Positions 6,630 through 9,428 of a DNA stretch of 9,428 nt are shown here, piece after piece. Source of the DNA: Thermomicrobiaceae bacterium (lineage in GTDB: Bacteria; Chloroflexota; Chloroflexia; Thermomicrobiales; Thermomicrobiaceae); contig SKTL01000052.1 in NCBI GenBank assembly GCA_007122555.1, forward strand, positions 1 through 9,428, written 5' to 3'. Position 1 is the first letter of the stretch. Each line of letters starts with the position of its first letter. The notes beneath the pieces are model-generated. The model ran no database searches, had not been told where the DNA came from, and was given only the letters and a program-made list of their open reading frames with translations. The translations under genes and the position numbers were made by a program.

Positions 6630-7665
6630 GTGCGGCTCCCAGAAGGCGCTCTACTGCGCGATCCCAGGTAATCTCGTCAGCCAGCCGTTTACCGGCCATC
6701 CCGAGTGATTCAGCCCGAGCTGGATCACGAATGACGGACTCGATGAGCGGGGCTATCGCATCCGGCTCGGGCGCTTCGGCTATCATTCCCGTTTCCTCGT
6801 GACGGACAAGTTCCAGGACGCCTCCGGAGTCCGGCAGCGTGACGACTGGCTTGCCGGCGGTAAAGGCTTCGACAGTCGCCAGACCAAAATCCTCATCGAT
6901 CGGTCCATAGTAGACCGCCCGGCACGTGTTGTAGTACTCGACGACCGATTCGTCGGAAATACGGCCGAGAAACGTTACGGTGTCGGCAACCCCGAGATCG
7001 CGGGCCAGTTGCTCAAGCGCTACACGCTCCGGGCCATCCCCGGCGATGACGACACGGGTGCGATCGTTCAGCGCAGCAACGGCGCGAATGAGCAGGTCAA
7101 CCCGCTTGGCGCGATCGAGTCGGCTGATCGAGAAAATGAACGGATCGCGCGCCCTGGGTTCCAGTCCCCGAAGGTTGATGGGCACATGCAACGGCTCGGC
7201 GTCCAGACCGTTGAAGTGACGAAGTCGGTTCGCGGTGTTCCGCGAATTCGCGAATCTGGCCTTGCACTCGCCCAGTCCCCGGGCGTCGATGTGTTGAATG
7301 CGACGCCGAAGTGCGAGATCGTCTGGCGATCCGGTCAGATCGCTCCATTCAGTCCCGAACCAGTCATACGCCTGGCGATACTGGTGGATAATCCAGGCGA
7401 TCTTGCGCGGATGCCGAACCGCCCAGGTCGGGAACTTGGTGCAGATCGCCAGATCAATGGGAGAACCATTCGCTTCAGTTATGTCGATCATCCTCCAGGC
7501 GAGCGCGCTCTTCATTAGCTCCGTCTGCGGATACCACTTGTAGGGGAGAGCGATAACCTCCACCTCATGCCCGGCGTTCCGAACCGCCTGTTGCAATCCG
7601 TCAACGTGAATCTCAGCGCCGCCATAGGCGAACGGGACCTGTGCAGCGCAGATCGCGATTCTCAT
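6622..7665 (-). CDS. Family-4 glycosyltransferase (canonical donor site)
   Basis: A 347-residue GT-B glycosyltransferase. The N-terminal half starts MRIAICAAQVPFAYGGAE, with the GGAE acceptor-loop motif at 15-18, and holds a distinctive PYKWYP (41-46) ... HQYRQAYDWFGTE (94-106) region that I recall from one GT4 subfamily. The donor half starts near 175: SRLDRAKR (181-188) supplies Arg182 and Lys187 for the nucleotide-sugar phosphates, and EDFGLATVE (258-266) is an intact E-x7-E motif. It is slightly shorter than many GT4 enzymes but complete. Likely a cytoplasmic, membrane-associated retaining sugar transferase in surface polysaccharide or glycolipid assembly; sugar and acceptor cannot be read from sequence. 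The ATG at 7665 overlaps the stop of the small coiled protein (ATGA, 4 bp), and its own stop overlaps the next glycosyltransferase start by 8 bp, so the order of synthesis is tightly linked. Confidence 0.93.
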   Translation of the reverse strand: MRIAICAAQVPFAYGGAEIHVDGLQQAVRNAGHEVEVIALPYKWYPQTELMKSALAWRMIDITEANGSPIDLAICTKFPTWAVRHPRKIAWIIHQYRQAYDWFGTEWSDLTGSPDDLALRRRIQHIDARGLGECKARFANSRNTANRLRHFNGLDAEPLHVPINLRGLEPRARDPFIFSISRLDRAKRVDLLIRAVAALNDRTRVVIAGDGPERVALEQLARDLGVADTVTFLGRISDESVVEYYNTCRAVYYGPIDEDFGLATVEAFTAGKPVVTLPDSGGVLELVRHEETGMIAEAPEPDAIAPLIESVIRDPARAESLGMAGKRLADEITWDRAVERLLGAAHA

Positions 7666-8057
7666 TCTCGCTCACCGTGTTCCGAGTCATCGCGGGTGTC
7701 AAGCCGCCGGTTCAACTCATTCTGTCGCATCTCCAGCTCGGTCAGCGCCCGCACAACTGCATCATTGAACGCATTCTGTTGCTCGACGATCGGATTAATG
7801 TACCAGCGCAAAGCGATTCTGATCACCCGTTGCGCAAGCACCACGATCGGTCCCGCAACCGGCAGCGTTGACTGCAGTGGCAGGTGTGCCGAGACCGAGG
7901 CAAGGTCGGCAGCGTCTCGCACCGACGAGAGCTGGGGGCCGGAAGGAATCTCGTCTTCGGTTAGATATCCAGCTTCCCGGCGAACGGCGGACCGGATCTC
8001 ATCGAGTGTTCGCTCGATCTTTCGCGAATCAGCGTCACCAGGGATTGACTGCTTCAT
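7662..8057 (-). CDS. Small protein of unknown function with hydrophobic/amphipathic segment and C-terminal helix, within the glycosyltransferase cassette
   Basis: A 131-residue protein I cannot assign to a named family. Residues 1-60 are charged and probably helical in part (KIERTLDEIRSAVRREAG, 13-30). Residues 65-91 are the most hydrophobic part (LPVAGPIVVLAQRVIRIALRWYINPIV), broken by arginines and so more like an amphipathic or interfacial helix than a clean transmembrane span. Residues 89-120 (VEQQNAFNDAVVRALTELEMRQNELNRRL) look like a coiled coil, followed by a very polar tail. The 'RWY.NP.VEQQN.FN' core resembles a segment I recall next to glycosyltransferases and methyltransferases in other bacteria, which is recollection only. 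The frame is open upstream to 8186, but ATG 8057 has GGAGGG eight bases ahead and is preferred. It overlaps the preceding glycosyltransferase by 23 bp and the next by 4 bp. A scaffold or membrane tether for the flanking enzymes is an inference. Confidence 0.82.
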   Translation of the reverse strand: MKQSIPGDADSRKIERTLDEIRSAVRREAGYLTEDEIPSGPQLSSVRDAADLASVSAHLPLQSTLPVAGPIVVLAQRVIRIALRWYINPIVEQQNAFNDAVVRALTELEMRQNELNRRLDTRDDSEHGERE

Positions 8058-9348
8058 CGTCGACACCCTCCGAATCACTACTACCCATGACGTCGCGGTA
8101 TCCGCTAATGACCTTACGGTACCAGGTACCGGTATCGACCACTTTTCGCGATTTCCCGGCTTCGCCAAGCGAACGGGCAAGATCATCGTCGCTCAGAATA
8201 CTATCCATAGCGGCGGCCAGACGATCGACGTCATTGAATGGGACGAGCAGCCCGTCCACGCCATCGTCAATCACGGCTGGGATTCCACCCGCCCTGGCGC
8301 CGATCACCGGCTTTCCGTTCGCCCATGCTTCGAGAAACACATAGCCGAACGCCTCGGTTCGCGAGGCGAGCGTCAGCAGGTCACAGGCCGCAAGCAAGTC
8401 TGTGCGCGATTCATCGTCGACGTAGCCCAGAACGCGAATGTGTCGTCGCTCTTCGTCGGTCAATGAATCGAAATACGTTTGGAAATCGCTCATGATCGGA
8501 CCGGCCACCACGATGGTCACTGGCGTTGAACGGCGTCGATTGAGCGAGAGCACTGCCTGACAGGAATGAACCGTTCCCTTGTCGTAGGCCGCGGCGCCCA
8601 GCGACAACACGATGGGACCATCCACGCCAAGCCGGTCCCGGGCTCGTCGGCCGTTCCCACCGGTAACGTCCTGAATGTTGATTCCGAGCCCGACCACTCG
8701 CAACCGGTCTTCGGAAACGCCTACTGACGACAGAAAATCAGATTCCACCGACGTCTGGGTCATCACCAGATCCGCCTGCTGCAAGAGTTCGACCTGATGA
8801 GGCATTGTGTAATAGCGACGCACCACCGAGTTCTCATCTTCTCCCAGATGGAGCTTCGGTGTAATGACCAGCGGAATGTCGTTCGCGCGAGCAAATGTGC
8901 TCGACTCCCGGATTAGGGACTCGAGCGCAATGTTCGCCGGGTGGATCAAATCGGCATTCTCACCGACTCGCTCCAGCAGCGCCCGGAGATCCGGGACCCA
9001 GGGACCGAAACGAGAAAGGCCGAATAGCATGCGCTTCCGGAAGGGAAATGGGGCTCGCGAAAGCTCTCCCATGCCGCGTCGAATCGCGCGGTGTGTGAAG
9101 TTCGCCAGTGGAAGGTGTCGAACCGGCGTCCGATAGATCTTGACGCCATTGTGCCGCTCAAACGGTGCGTCTACCCGCTTCTTATCGGGATTCCAGAAGT
9201 ATTCAAGATCCCACGCATCGGTGGTAAGCAGACGAACATCCGCTCCGTCAGCGGAGAGTTGCTCGGAGAGCGACTGAAAGTACGACTCTGAACCTCCTCG
9301 GAACGGGTAATAGCGGTGAATCAGGTGAACGAACCGTTTACCGTTCAC
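8035..9348 (-). CDS. Family-4 glycosyltransferase, first of the cassette
   Basis: A 437-residue GT-B glycosyltransferase. Near the N terminus FVHLIHRYYPFRGGSESYF (6-24) is the first beta strand plus the GGSE acceptor loop. The donor half begins near 244 with PIVLSLGAAAYDKGT (245-259), where the pair residue Lys257 is present but the usual arginine is Ala252. The E-x7-E motif EAFGYVFLE (332-340) is intact, followed by GKPVIGARAGGIPAVI (345-360), which contacts the nucleotide sugar. It ends in an acidic tail. Likely a cytoplasmic sugar transferase for a surface glycan; donor and acceptor unknown. No early ATG exists. I chose GTG 9348, which has GGAAG five bases upstream; GTG 9366 (six residues more) is the alternative, and a stop lies in frame at 9394. 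The chosen start lies inside an 11-bp hairpin. The 3' end overlaps the small coiled-protein gene by 23 bp. Confidence 0.9.
   Translation of the reverse strand: MNGKRFVHLIHRYYPFRGGSESYFQSLSEQLSADGADVRLLTTDAWDLEYFWNPDKKRVDAPFERHNGVKIYRTPVRHLPLANFTHRAIRRGMGELSRAPFPFRKRMLFGLSRFGPWVPDLRALLERVGENADLIHPANIALESLIRESSTFARANDIPLVITPKLHLGEDENSVVRRYYTMPHQVELLQQADLVMTQTSVESDFLSSVGVSEDRLRVVGLGINIQDVTGGNGRRARDRLGVDGPIVLSLGAAAYDKGTVHSCQAVLSLNRRRSTPVTIVVAGPIMSDFQTYFDSLTDEERRHIRVLGYVDDESRTDLLAACDLLTLASRTEAFGYVFLEAWANGKPVIGARAGGIPAVIDDGVDGLLVPFNDVDRLAAAMDSILSDDDLARSLGEAGKSRKVVDTGTWYRKVISGYRDVMGSSDSEGVDDEAVNPW
8066..8071 (-). promoter_or_regulatory. Ribosome binding site of the small coiled protein
   Basis: The minus strand reads GGAGGG, eight bases before the ATG at 8057, inside the end of the preceding glycosyltransferase gene. 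It fixes the start at 8057 rather than at the upstream end of the open frame (8186) and implies translation by re-initiation or coupling. Confidence 0.7.
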
Positions 9349-9352
9349 CTGA
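9321..9352 (-). repeat. Perfect 11-bp inverted repeat with 10-nt loop over the glycosyltransferase start
   Basis: Bases 9321-9331 (TCAGGTGAACG) and 9342-9352 (CGTTCACCTGA) are exact reverse complements around a ten-base loop. In the mRNA the 5' arm contains the GTG at 9348 and begins just after its GGAAG ribosome binding site, so folding would bury the start codon. If translation instead begins at 9366, the hairpin falls across codons 5-16. Structure seen; regulatory effect inferred. Confidence 0.6.
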
Positions 9353-9393
9353 ACTTCCGGGTCCACGTCGAATCGTGCAGGGACAACCTCAAT

Positions 9394-9428
9394 CTAGTCA
9401 TCAGGATCGGCATCATCCTGTTGAGCCA
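9394..9428 (-). CDS. Last codons of an unidentified upstream gene (partial)
   Basis: On the minus strand the frame ending at the TAG at 9394-9396 reads AQQDDADPDD then stop. An acidic C terminus like this is also seen on the two genes that follow, and the spacing to the next start (45 bp to 9348) suits an operon. A second frame is open from the window edge to a TGA near 9346, so the frame is not certain. Only ten codons are visible and no function can be given. Confidence 0.4.
   Translation of the reverse strand, partial: AQQDDADPDD

Noticed and set aside
8117..8131. Palindromic CGGTACC-A-GGTACCG inside the first glycosyltransferase gene
   Set aside because: It encodes TGTWYR in frame and has no room for a loop; two GGTACC hexamers close together are readily explained by codon use.
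7567..8466. A 299-codon plus-strand open frame spanning three minus-strand genes
   Set aside because: It crosses the junctions of two glycosyltransferases and the small coiled-protein gene, is rich in Ser/Arg as antisense frames of GC-rich genes usually are, and shows no domain.

Overview
All genes in this window are read from the minus strand, so transcription runs from right to left. Base composition is moderately GC-rich (mid-to-high 50s % by eye). GTG starts are common, purine-rich ribosome binding sites are clear, and no RNA genes, CRISPR arrays or insertion sequences were found. The lipoprotein cyclophilin, the ATP-type PEP carboxykinase, the ruvB-queA pair and the glycosyltransferase subfamily patterns would fit a Chloroflexota-type bacterium (Thermomicrobia relatives). 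That placement is recalled from family knowledge and is low to moderate in confidence.

Right third (about 9428-5271): a surface-glycan block. After the last codons of an unidentified upstream gene come three family-4 (GT-B fold) glycosyltransferases, with a 131-residue protein of unknown function between the first and second. This small protein has a hydrophobic/amphipathic segment and a C-terminal helix. The reading frames overlap by 23, 4 and 8 bases, so the four genes probably form one translationally coupled unit. Two of the three enzymes depart from the usual GT4 donor-site residues, and a perfect 11-bp hairpin covers the likely start of the first.

Middle (about 5287-2861): a housekeeping unit with a plausible promoter overlapping the end of the last glycosyltransferase. 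It holds a small zinc-ribbon protein (Trm112/UPF0434 type), ruvB (Holliday junction branch-migration motor) and queA (queuosine tRNA modification). ruvB and queA share one base (TGATG).

A 237-bp spacer (2624-2860) follows, containing a perfect 12-bp palindrome and the leader of the next unit.

Left third (2622-1): pckA (gluconeogenic ATP-dependent PEP carboxykinase) with a strong AGGAGGA ribosome binding site, then an exported lipoprotein cyclophilin (peptidyl-prolyl isomerase), then the first 57 codons of a histidine-phosphatase-superfamily enzyme cut by the window edge.

Most of the window is conventional. The parts most worth a second look are the small coiled protein inside the glycosyltransferase cassette, the glycosyltransferase with a non-canonical donor site and C-terminal extension, and two perfect 11-bp hairpins. 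I do not see a convincing undescribed system beyond these.
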